From: Serpentinimonas maccroryi
GTDB lineage: Bacteria > Pseudomonadota > Gammaproteobacteria > Burkholderiales > Burkholderiaceae_C
Assembly (NCBI RefSeq): GCF_000828915.1
Contig: NZ_AP014569.1
Coordinates: forward strand, 992,001-1,056,000
Length of the DNA: 64,000 nt
Direction of reading: 5' to 3'
Below are positions 40,824 to 53,439 of this stretch, in pieces. Made by a program: the position numbers and the translations under genes. Position 1 is the stretch's first letter; the number at the start of each line of letters is the position of its first letter. Under the pieces are notes generated by a model. That model was given only the letters and a program-made list of their open reading frames with translations. It had not been told where the DNA came from and made no database searches.

Positions 40824-40888
40824 CGGGTTTGACCAGCCTAAAGAACACGCGCTTTGTCGCAGTGTGATGCAGCAGGGGCCAAAAACTG

Positions 40889-40917
40889 AAAAACCCCACC
40901 CTGTTTCCAGAGTGAGG
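40889..40917 (-). terminator. Intrinsic terminator of tRNA-Arg
   Basis: Read on the minus strand, CCTCACTCTG (40917-40908) pairs over ten positions, two of them G-U, with CAGGGTGGGG (40903-40894). A GAAA tetraloop lies between them and TTTTT follows (40893-40889). It begins 11 bases after the tRNA 3' end. Confidence 0.9.
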
Positions 40918-40927
40918 TTTCATGTTT

Positions 40928-41004
40928 TGGTGCGGCTGGCAGGATTCGAACCCACGACCCCTTGGTTCGTAGCCAAGTACTCTATCCAACTGAGCTACAG
41001 CCGC
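40928..41004 (-). tRNA. tRNA-Arg (anticodon ACG)
   Basis: On the minus strand, GCGGCTG pairs with CAGCCGC, followed by A and an encoded CCA. The anticodon stem-loop CTTGG-CTACGAA-CCAAG gives ACG (ICG after deamination), reading CGU/CGC/CGA. The D-arm with AGTTGGATAG and T-loop TTCGAAT are intact. Length is 77 bases. Confidence 0.97.
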
Positions 41005-41121
41005 TTGCTGAAGCCCGAATTCTATGCCAACTTCGGGCCGGTTTTGTGCGCGAGGCAGAAAAAATCTCTTCCTTGGGCTCTCGTGGGCCGCAGCCAAGGC
41101 GGGCTGACCGAACGCTGTGGG

Positions 41122-41150
41122 CTTGTACTAAAATGCAGCAGAGCTTGCAA
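41122..41150 (-). promoter_or_regulatory. Possible promoter of tRNA-Arg
   Basis: On the minus strand, TTGCAA (41150-41145) and TACAAG (41127-41122) are spaced by 17 bases, about 120 bases ahead of the tRNA. TTGCAA is its own reverse complement, so the same element could serve the divergent rdgC gene with a TTTAAT-like -10 near 41166. Matches are partial. Confidence 0.3.
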
Positions 41151-41198
41151 AATCATTGTTAGCATTTTAATCCAAAATTCGTACATCTGCCGCGCACC

Positions 41199-42098
41199 GT
41201 GTTCAAACAACTCACCCTCTACCTTCTCGACCCGCAAACGCTGCCCCCGCTCGAGACCATGGAGCAAGCGCTGTCCGCTGCGCCTTTTGTGCCCTGCTTG
41301 GCCAGCCAAGAGCACTCGATCGGCTGGGTGCCGCCGCGCGGCAAAGAGCATGGGGCGCTGGTGGAACTAATCAATGGCCAGCGCCTGCTGCGGCTGCAAA
41401 GCGAGAGCAAGCGCGTGCCCGGCGCGGTGGTGCAGCGCCACCTCGACGAGCGGCTGCAGCAGATCGAGGCCCGCGAAGGACGCCAGCCGGGGCGGCGCGA
41501 GCAGCGCCAGCTGCGCGACGAGATCGTGCAGCAACTGTTGCCCATGGCTTTTGCCCAGAGCCGCAACGTCATGCTGTGGATCGACCCGGTAAACGGCCGG
41601 TTGGCCCTAGACAGCAGCAGCAATGCGCGCTGCGACGAGGCCATCAGCACGCTGCTCAAATCGTTTACGGGCTTGCAGCCCAAGCCTTGGAACACCCAGC
41701 TGTCGCCCCAAGTGGCGATGACCAATTGGCTGAGCGGCGGCGCCGACGACTGGCCGCCCCAGTTTGCCCCCGGGCAGGAGGTGGAGCTCAAGGCGGCCGA
41801 CGAGCAAAAGGCCGCCGTCAAGTTCACCCGCCACCCGCTCGACGACGAGCAGATGCGCCTGCACATCGGCCAAGGCAAGCTGCCCACCAAGCTGGCGCTG
41901 GATTGGGAGGGACGGGTGCGCTTCGTGCTGGCCGAGAGCGGCAGCCTGAGCAAGATCGAATTCCTAGACGGCGTTTTTGCCGAGCACGGCCAAGCCGAAG
42001 AAGAAGGCGGCTTCGACGCCGACGCCACCATCGCCACCGCCGAACTCAGCGCCCTGATCGGCGACCTCACCCAGGCCCTAGGGGGCTTGCAGGCTTGA
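41199..42098 (+). CDS. rdgC: Recombination-associated protein RdgC
   Basis: A 299-residue RdgC, a ring-forming double-stranded-DNA-binding protein that limits RecA activity. The family start MFKQLTLYLL, the LINGQRLLRLQSESKRVPGAVVQRHL region and ALDWEGRVRFVLAESGSLSKIEFLDGV are clear, and the length is that of E. coli RdgC. GTG at 41199 is the start codon. It converges with coaBC, with only five bases between the two stops. Confidence 0.96.
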   Translation: MFKQLTLYLLDPQTLPPLETMEQALSAAPFVPCLASQEHSIGWVPPRGKEHGALVELINGQRLLRLQSESKRVPGAVVQRHLDERLQQIEAREGRQPGRREQRQLRDEIVQQLLPMAFAQSRNVMLWIDPVNGRLALDSSSNARCDEAISTLLKSFTGLQPKPWNTQLSPQVAMTNWLSGGADDWPPQFAPGQEVELKAADEQKAAVKFTRHPLDDEQMRLHIGQGKLPTKLALDWEGRVRFVLAESGSLSKIEFLDGVFAEHGQAEEEGGFDADATIATAELSALIGDLTQALGGLQA

Positions 42099-42103
42099 TC
42101 TGA

Positions 42104-43360
42104 TCAAGCTTGGGTGCCTGGCTCCTCGTGCCCGGCCTGATGTTCATCCCGCCCTAAGCGCCGTGCGATTTCGGCCACCAGGGTGCGCGCCAGCTGCAGC
42201 TTCGGGCCAGCGGGCAGGGCTTGGCTGCCTTGCTCGTCGAGCAGCAGCAGGGCGTTGTCGTCGCGGCCAAAGGTGGCTGGGCCGATGTTGCCCACCAGCA
42301 GCGGCACGCCCTTGCGCCGCCGTTTGGCCTCGGCGTGGGTGTGCAGGTCGTGGCTTTCGGCGGCAAAGCCGACGCAGTACAGTTGCCCGGCCCGGGCGCG
42401 CGGGCTGGCTGCTGCTTGGGCCAGGATGTCGGGGTTTTCTACAAACGCTAGGCTGGGTGGCTGGCCGCTGCCGTCTTTCTTGATTTTTTGCTCGGCGCTG
42501 TGCGCGGGCCGCCAATCGGCCACGGCGGCGGCGGCCACGAACACGCTGGCCCAATCCAGCTCGGCTTGCACCGCGGCCTGCATTTGCAGCGCCGACTGCA
42601 CGTCGCAGCGGCGCACGCCCAGCGGCGTGGGCAAATGCACCGGCCCGGCCACCAGCCGCACCTCGGCCCCGGCTTCGCGGGCGGCGCGGGCGATGGCAAA
42701 ACCCATCTTGCCCGACGAATGGTTGGTGATGCCGCGCACCGGGTCGATGGCCTCGAAGGTGGGGCCGGCGGTGACCAGCACCCGCTGCCCGGCCAGGCAC
42801 TGGGGCTGAAACTGCGCTTGCAGCAGCGCCAGCAGTTGCTCGGGCTCGAGCATGCGGCCATCGCCGCTCTCGCCGCAGGCTTGCTCGCCCTGCCCCACCG
42901 GCCACACGTGGGCGCCGTCGGCGCGCAGTTGCGCCAAGTTGCGCTGCGTGGCCGGGTGCGCCCACATCTCGCGGTTCATGGCCGGGGCCAGCAGCAAGGG
43001 CACACGCTCGGCCGGCCGCGCCAAGCACAGCAGCGTCAGCAAATCGTCGGCGCGACCCTGCGCCAGCTTGGCCAGCAAATCGGCGCTGGCGGGGGCGATC
43101 AAAATGGCGTCGGCTGCGCGCCCGAGGTTGATGTGCGGCATCTGGTTGGGCTCGCGCGCGTCCCACTGGCTGCTGTAAACCGGGCGGTTGCTGAGCGCTT
43201 GCAGCGTGGTCGGGGTGATGAACTGGCAGGCGGCATCGCTCATCACCACCTGCACCGTGGCCCCGTCTTTGACCAGCAGCCGGCACAGCTCGGCCGCCTT
43301 GTAGCAGGCGATGCCGCCCGAGAGCCCCAAGACGATGTGTTTGCCGGCAAGGTCGTTCAT
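42104..43360 (-). CDS. coaBC: Bifunctional phosphopantothenoylcysteine decarboxylase/synthetase
   Basis: A 418-residue CoaBC, performing two successive steps of coenzyme A synthesis. The N-terminal FMN decarboxylase half (CoaC) starts [19 protein letters not shown], with PAMNREMW and the active-site Cys in [13 protein letters not shown]. The C-terminal CTP-dependent synthetase half (CoaB) has [25 protein letters not shown] and AAAVADWRP. Length and order fit the family. The final ~15 residues are variable. It is preceded by the amidase gene on the same strand, 52 bases away. Confidence 0.96.
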   Translation of the reverse strand: MNDLAGKHIVLGLSGGIACYKAAELCRLLVKDGATVQVVMSDAACQFITPTTLQALSNRPVYSSQWDAREPNQMPHINLGRAADAILIAPASADLLAKLAQGRADDLLTLLCLARPAERVPLLLAPAMNREMWAHPATQRNLAQLRADGAHVWPVGQGEQACGESGDGRMLEPEQLLALLQAQFQPQCLAGQRVLVTAGPTFEAIDPVRGITNHSSGKMGFAIARAAREAGAEVRLVAGPVHLPTPLGVRRCDVQSALQMQAAVQAELDWASVFVAAAAVADWRPAHSAEQKIKKDGSGQPPSLAFVENPDILAQAAASPRARAGQLYCVGFAAESHDLHTHAEAKRRRKGVPLLVGNIGPATFGRDDNALLLLDEQGSQALPAGPKLQLARTLVAEIARRLGRDEHQAGHEEPGTQA

Positions 43361-43411
43361 GGGCGCGACTGTACACCAGCGCGCCGCGGCACCGATGCCT
43401 TAAACCGAGAT

Positions 43412-44920
43412 TCAAAGCGCCGCCAGCAACGGCGGCCGCCGCTGGCGCCACGGCAGTTCGCGCTCCAGCTGGCCGGCCAGCCGCAGCAGGCAGGCTTCGT
43501 CGAGGTAGCGGGCGGTGAACATCAGGCCGATCGGCAGCCCGGTGCTGCTGTGCTGCAAGGGCAGCGAGAGGCTGGGGTTGCCGGTGAGGTTGGCCAGCGG
43601 CGGGGCGGCGACCCAGTCGAAGTTTTTTTGCACCAAGGTGGGCAGCAGGGTGTCGAGCAGCCGCGTCAGCGGCCCCAAGCCGGTGTAGGTGGCCAAGGTG
43701 GCGGCGAACTGGTCGAGTCCGCGCAACTGGAATTCGCCGTGCGGCACCGGGGGCTTGGCCAGCGTGGGCGTGAGGAACACATCAAAGCCCTGCATGAAGC
43801 GCTCGAACAGGTAGCGCTGGCGATGCAGGTCGCGCGCCACCAGCTCCAGCCGGGCGCTGGACAGGGATTCGCCAAAGCGCGACAGCAACCAAGTTGCAGG
43901 CTCGAAATCGTCTGGCCGCAAGCGCCGGCCCAGCAGGCGGCGCGCTTCACGCAGGTCGGTGGCGGCGGCGCACATCACGCGCAACAGGTAGGCTGGACCC
44001 ACCACGTGGCGCTCGATCGGCGGCTGTGCCTGCACCAGCTCGTGCCCGAGGGCCTGCAACTGCGCCACCGTTTGCTGCAAGGCGCGGCGGCATTCGGCGC
44101 TGAGCTCGCCCGAGCGCATCAGGGGTTGCTCGCACCAAGCGATGCGCAGCCTGCCCGGCGGCTGCGTCACTTCCTGCAAAAAGGGCCGCGCCGGCACCGG
44201 CGCGGTGTAGGGGCAGCCCAAGTCTGGGCCGCTGGTGGCGTCGAGCGCGGCAGCGCTGTCGCGCACACTTAAGGAGATGACGCCCTCTTGCACCTGCCCG
44301 AACCAAGGCTCGCCCACCAGCGGCCCGTAGGGGTTGCGCCCGCGCGAGGGCTTGAGCCCCACCACGCCGCAGGCCGCAGCCGGGATGCGCAGCGAACCGC
44401 CGCCGTCGCCGCCGCTGGCCATGGGGACGATGCGCGCCGCCACCGCCGCCCCAGAGCCACCGCTGGAGCCGCCCGCCGAGCGCTGCAAATCCCAAGGGTT
44501 GCGCGTGATGCCGTGCAGCACAGATTCGGTGCTGCCTAGGTAGCCGTTTTCGGGGCAACTGGTCTTGCCAAAAATCACCAGCCCAGCGGCCTTGAAGCGC
44601 CGCACCATTTCGCTGTCGTCATCTGGCACGTAGTGGCGCAAGGCGCGGCTGCCGTGCGTCAGCGGCACGCCGGCATAGGCAGCAAGCAGGTCTTTGAGCA
44701 AGAACGGCACCCCCGTGAACGGCCCCTGCGGCAACCCGGCCTCGATGGCGCGCCAAGCCAGTTCGTCCATATTCAGCACCACCGCATTGAGCTGCGGGTT
44801 GAGCGCGTCGCGGCGGCGGATGGCTTCGTCGAGCAAATCGCGCGCGCTCACCGCGCCCTGGCGCACCAGTTCGGCTAAGCCAAGGGCGTCGTGCTGGTCG
44901 TAGTCGGCAAAGCTGGGCAT
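43412..44920 (-). CDS. Amidase-signature family hydrolase
   Basis: A 502-residue amidase. The Ser-cisSer-Lys triad is visible: Lys76 in [10 protein letters not shown], the Gly/Ser loop [15 protein letters not shown] at ~149-162, and the nucleophile Ser176 in [12 protein letters not shown]. The C-terminal part has [21 protein letters not shown], a typical family ending. ATG at 44920 is chosen for AAGGAAG upstream on the minus strand; the longer frame is rejected. It is not GatA, as no gatB or gatC is nearby. Substrate is unknown. It lies between lpdA and coaBC on the same strand. Confidence 0.9.
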   Translation of the reverse strand: MPSFADYDQHDALGLAELVRQGAVSARDLLDEAIRRRDALNPQLNAVVLNMDELAWRAIEAGLPQGPFTGVPFLLKDLLAAYAGVPLTHGSRALRHYVPDDDSEMVRRFKAAGLVIFGKTSCPENGYLGSTESVLHGITRNPWDLQRSAGGSSGGSGAAVAARIVPMASGGDGGGSLRIPAAACGVVGLKPSRGRNPYGPLVGEPWFGQVQEGVISLSVRDSAAALDATSGPDLGCPYTAPVPARPFLQEVTQPPGRLRIAWCEQPLMRSGELSAECRRALQQTVAQLQALGHELVQAQPPIERHVVGPAYLLRVMCAAATDLREARRLLGRRLRPDDFEPATWLLSRFGESLSSARLELVARDLHRQRYLFERFMQGFDVFLTPTLAKPPVPHGEFQLRGLDQFAATLATYTGLGPLTRLLDTLLPTLVQKNFDWVAAPPLANLTGNPSLSLPLQHSSTGLPIGLMFTARYLDEACLLRLAGQLERELPWRQRRPPLLAAL

Positions 44921-45038
44921 GGTCGGTTCTTCCTTGGATCTGCACAACAAAAAAACCGGCGGCTGACCTGCACCCGCACGGCGAAGCAAGGCAGCAGCGG
45001 CACCACGCCAAGCCGCAGCCCCTAGGCCACCACCACCC

Positions 45039-46538
45039 CTAGCGGCGCTGCGGCGGCAAATCGGTGCAACTGCCGTGCGCGGCTTCGGCCGCCAGACCGA
45101 CAGACTCGCCCAGCGTGGGGTGCGGGTGGATGGTTTTGCCGATGTCTATGGCGTCGGCGCCCATTTCGATCGCCAGCGCGACTTCGCCGATCAAATCGCC
45201 GGCGTGGCGCCCGACGATGCCGCCGCCCAAGATGCGGCCGTGGCCAGCGGCTTCGGGGCGGTCGTCGAACAGCAGCTTGGTGAAGCCCTGCTCGCAGCCG
45301 TTGGCCAAGGCGCGCCCGGAAGCGCTCCACGGAAACAAGCCCTTGCGCACCGCGATGCCCTGCGCCTTGGCCTGCTCTTCGGTCAGGCCCACCCAAGCCA
45401 GCTCGGGGTCGGTGTAGGCCACGCTGGGGATCACGCGGGCATCGAAAGCCGCGCGCGCCAGATCGGCGCGGCCCAGCAATTCGCCCGCCACCACCTCGGC
45501 CGCCACGTGCGCCTCGTGCACCGCCTTGTGCGCCAGCATCGGTTGGCCGACCACGTCGCCGATGGCGAAGATGTGGGGCACGTTGCTGCGCATCTGCGCA
45601 TCGACTTCGATGAAGCCGCGCCCGTTCACGGCCACGCCGGCGCGCTCGGCGGCGATCTTTTTGCCGTTGGGTGCGCGGCCCACGGCTTGCAGCACCAAGT
45701 CGTACAGGCCTTCGCTTGGGCTGCCGTCTGCGCCCTCGAACTGCACCCGTATGCCCTCGGGTGTGGCTTGCGCGCCCACGGTTTTGGTTTTGAGCAAGAT
45801 GCGGTCGAAGCGCCCTTGGTTCATCTTCTCCCAGACCTTGACCAGATCGCGGTCGGCGCCCGGCATCAGGCCGTCGAGCATCTCGACCACATCCAGCCGC
45901 GCGCCCAGCGCCGAATAGACCGTGCCCATCTCGAGGCCGATGATGCCGCCGCCGATGATCAGCATCTTTTTGGGCACGCCTGGCAGCGCCAGCGCGCCGG
46001 TGCTGTCAACCACCCGCGCATCGTCTGGCATGAAGGGCAGGCGCACGGCCTGCGAGCCCACGGCGATGATGCAGCGCTTGAACGACAGCCGTTTTTTGCT
46101 GCCGGTCTGCGCTTGGCCGCTGCCGTGGGTTTCCTCCACTTCGATCTGGTGCGGACCGACGAAGGCACCGTAGCCGCGCACGATCTCGACCTTGCGCATT
46201 TTGGCCATGGCACCCAGGCCACCGGTGAGCTTGCCGATGACCTTGTCTTTGTGCGCGCGCAGCTTGTCCACGCTCACCGTGGGGGCGGCAAATTCGACCC
46301 CGAGCGCGCCCAGATGGCTGGCTTCTTCGAGCACCGCCGCCACGTGCAGCAAGGCCTTGGAGGGGATGCAGCCCACGTTCAGACAGACCCCGCCGAGCTG
46401 GGCGTAGCGCTCGACCAGCACCACCTTGAGGCCCAGATCGGCAGCCCGAAAAGCGGCCGAGTAGCCACCCGGGCCCGAGCCCAGCACCAGCAGGTCGCAG
46501 TCGAACTCGGTAGGGTTTGGATGTGTTTGATTGGTCAT
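45039..46538 (-). CDS. lpdA: Dihydrolipoyl dehydrogenase (E3 of pyruvate dehydrogenase)
   Basis: A 499-residue flavoprotein that reoxidises dihydrolipoamide with NAD+. FAD-binding motif GSGPGGYSAAFRAADLG is at ~20-36, the redox-active disulfide Cys52/Cys57 is in GGVCLNVGCIPSK, the NAD site in IIGGGIIGLEMG, and the catalytic His is in IHPHPTLGES. Many betaproteobacterial E3 proteins carry an extra N-terminal lipoyl domain; this one does not. It is 12 bases after aceF, so aceE-aceF-lpdA forms one operon for pyruvate oxidation to acetyl-CoA. Confidence 0.96.
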   Translation of the reverse strand: MTNQTHPNPTEFDCDLLVLGSGPGGYSAAFRAADLGLKVVLVERYAQLGGVCLNVGCIPSKALLHVAAVLEEASHLGALGVEFAAPTVSVDKLRAHKDKVIGKLTGGLGAMAKMRKVEIVRGYGAFVGPHQIEVEETHGSGQAQTGSKKRLSFKRCIIAVGSQAVRLPFMPDDARVVDSTGALALPGVPKKMLIIGGGIIGLEMGTVYSALGARLDVVEMLDGLMPGADRDLVKVWEKMNQGRFDRILLKTKTVGAQATPEGIRVQFEGADGSPSEGLYDLVLQAVGRAPNGKKIAAERAGVAVNGRGFIEVDAQMRSNVPHIFAIGDVVGQPMLAHKAVHEAHVAAEVVAGELLGRADLARAAFDARVIPSVAYTDPELAWVGLTEEQAKAQGIAVRKGLFPWSASGRALANGCEQGFTKLLFDDRPEAAGHGRILGGGIVGRHAGDLIGEVALAIEMGADAIDIGKTIHPHPTLGESVGLAAEAAHGSCTDLPPQRR

Positions 46539-46550
46539 GGCAGGTGGCCC

Positions 46551-47912
46551 TTAGAGCAGCACGCGGCGGAAGTCGGCCAGAATCTGGCCCAGATAGGCGT
46601 TGAAGCGCGCCGCCGCGGCGCCGTCGATGACGCGGTGGTCCCAGGTGAGCGACAGCGGCAGCAGCAGCCGCGGCTCAAATGCCGTGCCGTTCCAGACCGG
46701 GCTCAGCTGGCTTTTGCAGACACCCAAAATGGCGACTTCGGGGGCGTTGATGATCGGTGTGAAGTAGCGCCCGCCGATGCCGCCCAAGCTCGAGATGGTG
46801 AAGGTGGCGCCGCTCATTTCGGCCGGGCTGAGCTTGCCGTCGCGCGCTTTTTTGGCCAGTTCGGCCATCTCTAGGCTGATTTGCAGCACCCCTTTTTGGT
46901 CGGCGTTTTTGAGCACCGGCACCATCAGGCCATTGGGCGTGTCGGCGGCAAAGCCGATGTGCCAGTAGTTTTTGACGATCAGCGCGTCGCCGTCGAGGCT
47001 GCTGTTGAAGTCGGGGAATTTTTTCAGCGCCGCCACGCAGGCCTTGATGAGGAAGGCCAGCATGGTGACTTTGACGCCCGATTTTTCGTGCTCGCGGTTG
47101 GTGGCGACGCGAAAGGCCTCGAGTTCGGTGATGTCGGCGTCGTCGTGGTTGGTGACGGCCGGGATCATGACGGCGTTGCGCAGCAGGTTGGCGGCGCTGA
47201 TTTTCTTGATCCGCCCCAGCTCTTTGCGCTCGATGGGGCCAAACTTGGCAAAGTCCACCTTGGGCCAAGGGATCAGGCCCAGCTCGCTGCCAGACGCTCC
47301 AGCAGCGGCGCCGCTGCCCGCCAAGGCCGCCCGGCCCGCTAGGGTGTGCTGCTGCCCGGCCATGACGGCGCGGCTAAAGGCTTGCACGTCGGCCAGCGTG
47401 ATGCGGCCCTTGAGGCCGCTGCCGCTGACCTCGGCCAGCGGCACGCCGAGCTCGCGCGCAAACTTGCGCACCGACGGCGAGGCATGGGGCAGCGCGGCGG
47501 TGGCTTGCGTGGGCGCAGCGGCCGGGGCAGTTGAAGGCGCAGGCGCAGGCACGCTGGGCTGCGCGGCTTGCGCCGCTGCCGGCACGACGGCCACGGGCAC
47601 GGCCACCACCGCCGCAGCAGCGGGCGCAGCGGAAGCAGGCGCAGCAGCAGCGGCAGCAGCCGGCTCCAGCGCACCCTCGGCTTCCAGCTCCAGCAGCACC
47701 GAGCCGATGTTCACCTTGTCGCCCAGCGCCACCCTGAGCGCGCGCACCACGCCGGCGTGCGAGCACGGGATTTCCATCGACGCCTTGTCGCTCTCGACCG
47801 TGACCAGCGACTGCTCGGCCTTCACGCGGTCGCCTACTTTGACCAGCAGCTCGATCACCGCCACGTCTGTGAAGTCGCCGATGTCGGGGACTTTGACTTC
47901 GATCATTGCCAT
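46551..47912 (-). CDS. aceF: Dihydrolipoamide acetyltransferase (E2 of pyruvate dehydrogenase)
   Basis: A 453-residue E2 core protein. It has a single lipoyl domain (~3-78) with the lipoylated Lys43 in VESDKASMEIP, then an Ala/Pro-rich linker. A peripheral-subunit-binding domain follows (PSVRKFARELGVPLAEVSGSGLKGRITLADV), and last comes the catalytic domain ending with DHRVIDGAAAARF, which holds the active-site His. E. coli AceF has three lipoyl domains; one is seen here. It is preceded by aceE with 21 bases between. Confidence 0.96.
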   Translation of the reverse strand: MAMIEVKVPDIGDFTDVAVIELLVKVGDRVKAEQSLVTVESDKASMEIPCSHAGVVRALRVALGDKVNIGSVLLELEAEGALEPAAAAAAAPASAAPAAAAVVAVPVAVVPAAAQAAQPSVPAPAPSTAPAAAPTQATAALPHASPSVRKFARELGVPLAEVSGSGLKGRITLADVQAFSRAVMAGQQHTLAGRAALAGSGAAAGASGSELGLIPWPKVDFAKFGPIERKELGRIKKISAANLLRNAVMIPAVTNHDDADITELEAFRVATNREHEKSGVKVTMLAFLIKACVAALKKFPDFNSSLDGDALIVKNYWHIGFAADTPNGLMVPVLKNADQKGVLQISLEMAELAKKARDGKLSPAEMSGATFTISSLGGIGGRYFTPIINAPEVAILGVCKSQLSPVWNGTAFEPRLLLPLSLTWDHRVIDGAAAARFNAYLGQILADFRRVLL

Positions 47913-47933
47913 GATGAATGCCTTTCGCGCGCT

Positions 47934-50654
<2,721 letters not shown>

Positions 50655-50762
50655 GCGGCGTCTCCTGTTTGTGGGCCACTGCGGTGCGCACGATCGTGGC
50701 GGGCACCGACGGGTTTATGGTGACACAGGCGCGCGCCACCTCGAACGAAGTGTGGCAGAGTT

Positions 50763-50812
50763 TGTGGAATTTTTCAAGATACAGATTAACTTTTTGTATT
50801 ATGAAATTGTGT
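50763..50812. promoter_or_regulatory. AT-rich divergent promoter region of aceE and the kinase gene
   Basis: A ~50-base AT-rich island stands out from the GC-rich surroundings between aceE and the divergent kinase gene. On the plus strand, TTCAAG and TATTAT are spaced by about 18 bases. On the minus strand, TTGAAA is a candidate -35 for aceE, but its -10 is poor. Promoter placement is approximate. Confidence 0.45.
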
Positions 50813-50873
50813 CCGCGTGCAAACCAGCGAGCAAGCCCCATCCGATGCGGGTTTTCCCATAGACTTGGAGCCA

Positions 50874-53384
50874 ATGACAAGCACACCCAGCTCCCTGATC
50901 GCTTCGCTCCGCGCGCGCTGGCGCCCTTGGCGGCGCTGGCAGCGCTGGTGGCAGGGCCTGAGCCCGGCGCACCAAGACCGGATGGTCAGCATCGTGCCCC
51001 TGATCTCGGTGCTGCTTTTTTTGGCCGCCATCGCCTCGGCGTTCACCTACTTCACCCGGCTCGAGGCGCAACGCGAGCAGCAAGAGGTGACGCGCGACGT
51101 CGAGTACGCGCAGCAGCGCCTGCGGCTGCGCTTGCTCGAGCCGCACGAGCCCTTGCAGCGCATGGCCGCAGAGGTCGTCGGCGGTGAACTCAGCCCCCAG
51201 CTGTTTGGCCTCGAAGCCGAGCTGCTGGCCGGGCGCTTTCCCGAGCTGCTGGCGCTGACTTGGCTCGATGCGCGCGACCAAGTGGTATCGGCCCACGCGG
51301 CCGTGCAGGCACCGGCGCTGCTCAACCGCAGCGCCGGCCAGCCGGTTTTGGATGTCGACACCGAGGGCGCGCTGGGTGTGGCGCGCACCACCCTGCAGCC
51401 ACACTTCAGTCGCCCGCTGGGTGGCCCGGGGCCCGACTCGCGCCTGCTGTTGCTGCTGCCGTTGACGCACTTTGGCAGCTTTCAGGGCACTCTGATGGTC
51501 GAGTATTCGCTCGAAATGCTGCTGCGGTTGGGGGTGCCTGGCGATGTCCGCACCCGCTACGCGCTGGCGCTGGTCGATTTGAACGGCAACGTGGTGGCCG
51601 GCAGCACGCACGAGCTCGACCCAGAGGGCTTGCCGTGGTTGCCTTGGACTGGGCAGCCGCGCAGCGCCCAGCTGGCGGTCACGCCCGTGGGCCCGCACTT
51701 GCAGCTGCGCGCCACCAGCTACCGCATCAGCCGCGATGCCGCCGGCGAAGGATTTTTCTGGGTTGTCGGCTCGCTCAGCCTGCTAACCATCTGGATGCTG
51801 CTCACCAACCTGCGCCACACCCGGCGCCGGCTGCAGGCGCAGCGTGCCCTGCAGTCCGAGACGCTGTTTCGCCGCGCCATGGAAAACTCCATGCTCACCG
51901 GCATGCGCGCGCTCGACCTCAATGGCCGCATCACCTACGTGAACCCGGCTTTTTGTTCGATGACCGGCTGGAACGAGGCCGACTTGGTGGGTGCGCAAGC
52001 CCCCTTCCCCTACTGGCCCGCCGCCCATGTGGAAAACCTGCACGCCCGGCTCGACGACGAGCTCAGCGGCCGCACCAACGCCGGGGGCTTCGAGATGCCC
52101 GTGCAGCGCAAAGACGGCGGCACTTTTTATGCCCGCATGTACGTCTCGCCGCTGATCGACTCGCAGGGCCAGCAGACCGGCTGGATGACGTCGATGACCG
52201 ACATCAGCGAACCCAAGCGCGTGCGCGAAGAGCTCGGGGCCTCGTACCGGCGCTTCACCACCGTGCTCGACACGCTCGACCAAGCGGTGTCGGTGGCGCC
52301 CTTGAACAGCACCGAACTGCTGTTTGCCAACCGCATGTATCAGACCTGGTTCGGCTCGACCGCCGAAGGGCACCGGCAGCTGATCCAGTTGAGCCAGCGC
52401 AGCAGCGCCACCCGCCCGGATGGCGAGGACCACCAGTCCGACGGCCTAGCGGGCTTGCCCACCGACACCCTGTTTGAGGCCACCACCGACCACGCCGAGC
52501 TGTTCCTCGACGCCCTCAACAAGTGGCTGGAGGTGCGCTCGCGCTACCTGACCTGGGTCGATGGCCGGCTGGTGCAGATGGTGATCGCCTCCGACATCAC
52601 GGCGCGCCGGCGCGCCGAGCAGCAAGCCGCCCTGCAGCAAGAGCGCGCCGAGGCCGCCAGCCGCCTGATCACCATGGGCGAGATGGCCTCGAGCGTGGCG
52701 CACGAGCTCAACCAGCCCCTGACCGCCATCAACAACTACAGCAGCGGCATGATCGCGCGCTTGCAGCAGCAGCAGATCAGCGAGGCCGAGCTGCTCGAGG
52801 TGCTGCAAAAAACCGCCAAACAGGCCCAGCGCGCCGGCCAGATCATCCAGCGCATCCGCGCCTTCGTCAAACGCAGCGAACCCACCCCGATCCCCTCGGA
52901 CGCGGCGCAGATGGTGGCCAACGCCGTGGAACTGGCCGAAATCGATCTGCGCCGCCACCTGGTGCGCCTCAACACCTACGTGGCGGCGCGCCTGCCGCAG
53001 CTGCTGGTGGACCCGATCTTGATCGAGCAGGTGCTCATCAACTTGCTCAAAAACGCCGGCGAAGCCATCATGCAGGCGCAGCGCCCCGTGGGCCAGCGCC
53101 AAGTCGAGCTGTGCGTGACGCCGCGCCACGTCGAGGGCCTGCCGGTGGTGGAGTTCAGCGTGCGCGACACCGGCCGCGGCATCCCGCCGGAACGACTCGA
53201 ACGCATCTACGAGGCCTTTTACAGCACCAAGGCCGAGGGCATGGGGATCGGGCTCAAGCTGTGCCGCTCGATCGTCGAATCGCACCACGGTCGGCTCGAG
53301 GCGCACAACCTCTACAATGGGCAGGAAATCATGGGTTGTGAGTTCAGCTTCTGGCTCCCCTCGCTGACTGCGCTCAAATCCTGA
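50874..53384 (+). CDS. Membrane PAS sensor histidine kinase (DctS/FixL type)
   Basis: An 836-residue sensor kinase. TM1 is near residues 36-60 (IVPLISVLLFLAAIASAFTYF), a large periplasmic sensor follows, and TM2 is near 300-325 (FFWVVGSLSLLTIWMLLTNL). Two cytoplasmic PAS units come next, the first with ITYVNPAFCSMTGWNEADLVG. The HisKA motif VAHELNQPLTAINNYSSGMI is the form found in DctS/DctB/FixL-like kinases, and the HATPase has NLLKNAGEAI, DTGRGI and GMGIGLKLCRSIVESHHG. ATG at 50874 follows GGAG; GTG at 50817 would add 19 residues. It pairs with the FixJ-like regulator downstream and is divergent from the PDH operon. Confidence 0.9.
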   Translation: MTSTPSSLIASLRARWRPWRRWQRWWQGLSPAHQDRMVSIVPLISVLLFLAAIASAFTYFTRLEAQREQQEVTRDVEYAQQRLRLRLLEPHEPLQRMAAEVVGGELSPQLFGLEAELLAGRFPELLALTWLDARDQVVSAHAAVQAPALLNRSAGQPVLDVDTEGALGVARTTLQPHFSRPLGGPGPDSRLLLLLPLTHFGSFQGTLMVEYSLEMLLRLGVPGDVRTRYALALVDLNGNVVAGSTHELDPEGLPWLPWTGQPRSAQLAVTPVGPHLQLRATSYRISRDAAGEGFFWVVGSLSLLTIWMLLTNLRHTRRRLQAQRALQSETLFRRAMENSMLTGMRALDLNGRITYVNPAFCSMTGWNEADLVGAQAPFPYWPAAHVENLHARLDDELSGRTNAGGFEMPVQRKDGGTFYARMYVSPLIDSQGQQTGWMTSMTDISEPKRVREELGASYRRFTTVLDTLDQAVSVAPLNSTELLFANRMYQTWFGSTAEGHRQLIQLSQRSSATRPDGEDHQSDGLAGLPTDTLFEATTDHAELFLDALNKWLEVRSRYLTWVDGRLVQMVIASDITARRRAEQQAALQQERAEAASRLITMGEMASSVAHELNQPLTAINNYSSGMIARLQQQQISEAELLEVLQKTAKQAQRAGQIIQRIRAFVKRSEPTPIPSDAAQMVANAVELAEIDLRRHLVRLNTYVAARLPQLLVDPILIEQVLINLLKNAGEAIMQAQRPVGQRQVELCVTPRHVEGLPVVEFSVRDTGRGIPPERLERIYEAFYSTKAEGMGIGLKLCRSIVESHHGRLEAHNLYNGQEIMGCEFSFWLPSLTALKS

Positions 53385-53439
53385 TGCACCCAGGCCAGGG
53401 CCCGCCGCCGGGCCTATGCCTACCCAATGAAGGCGACAA

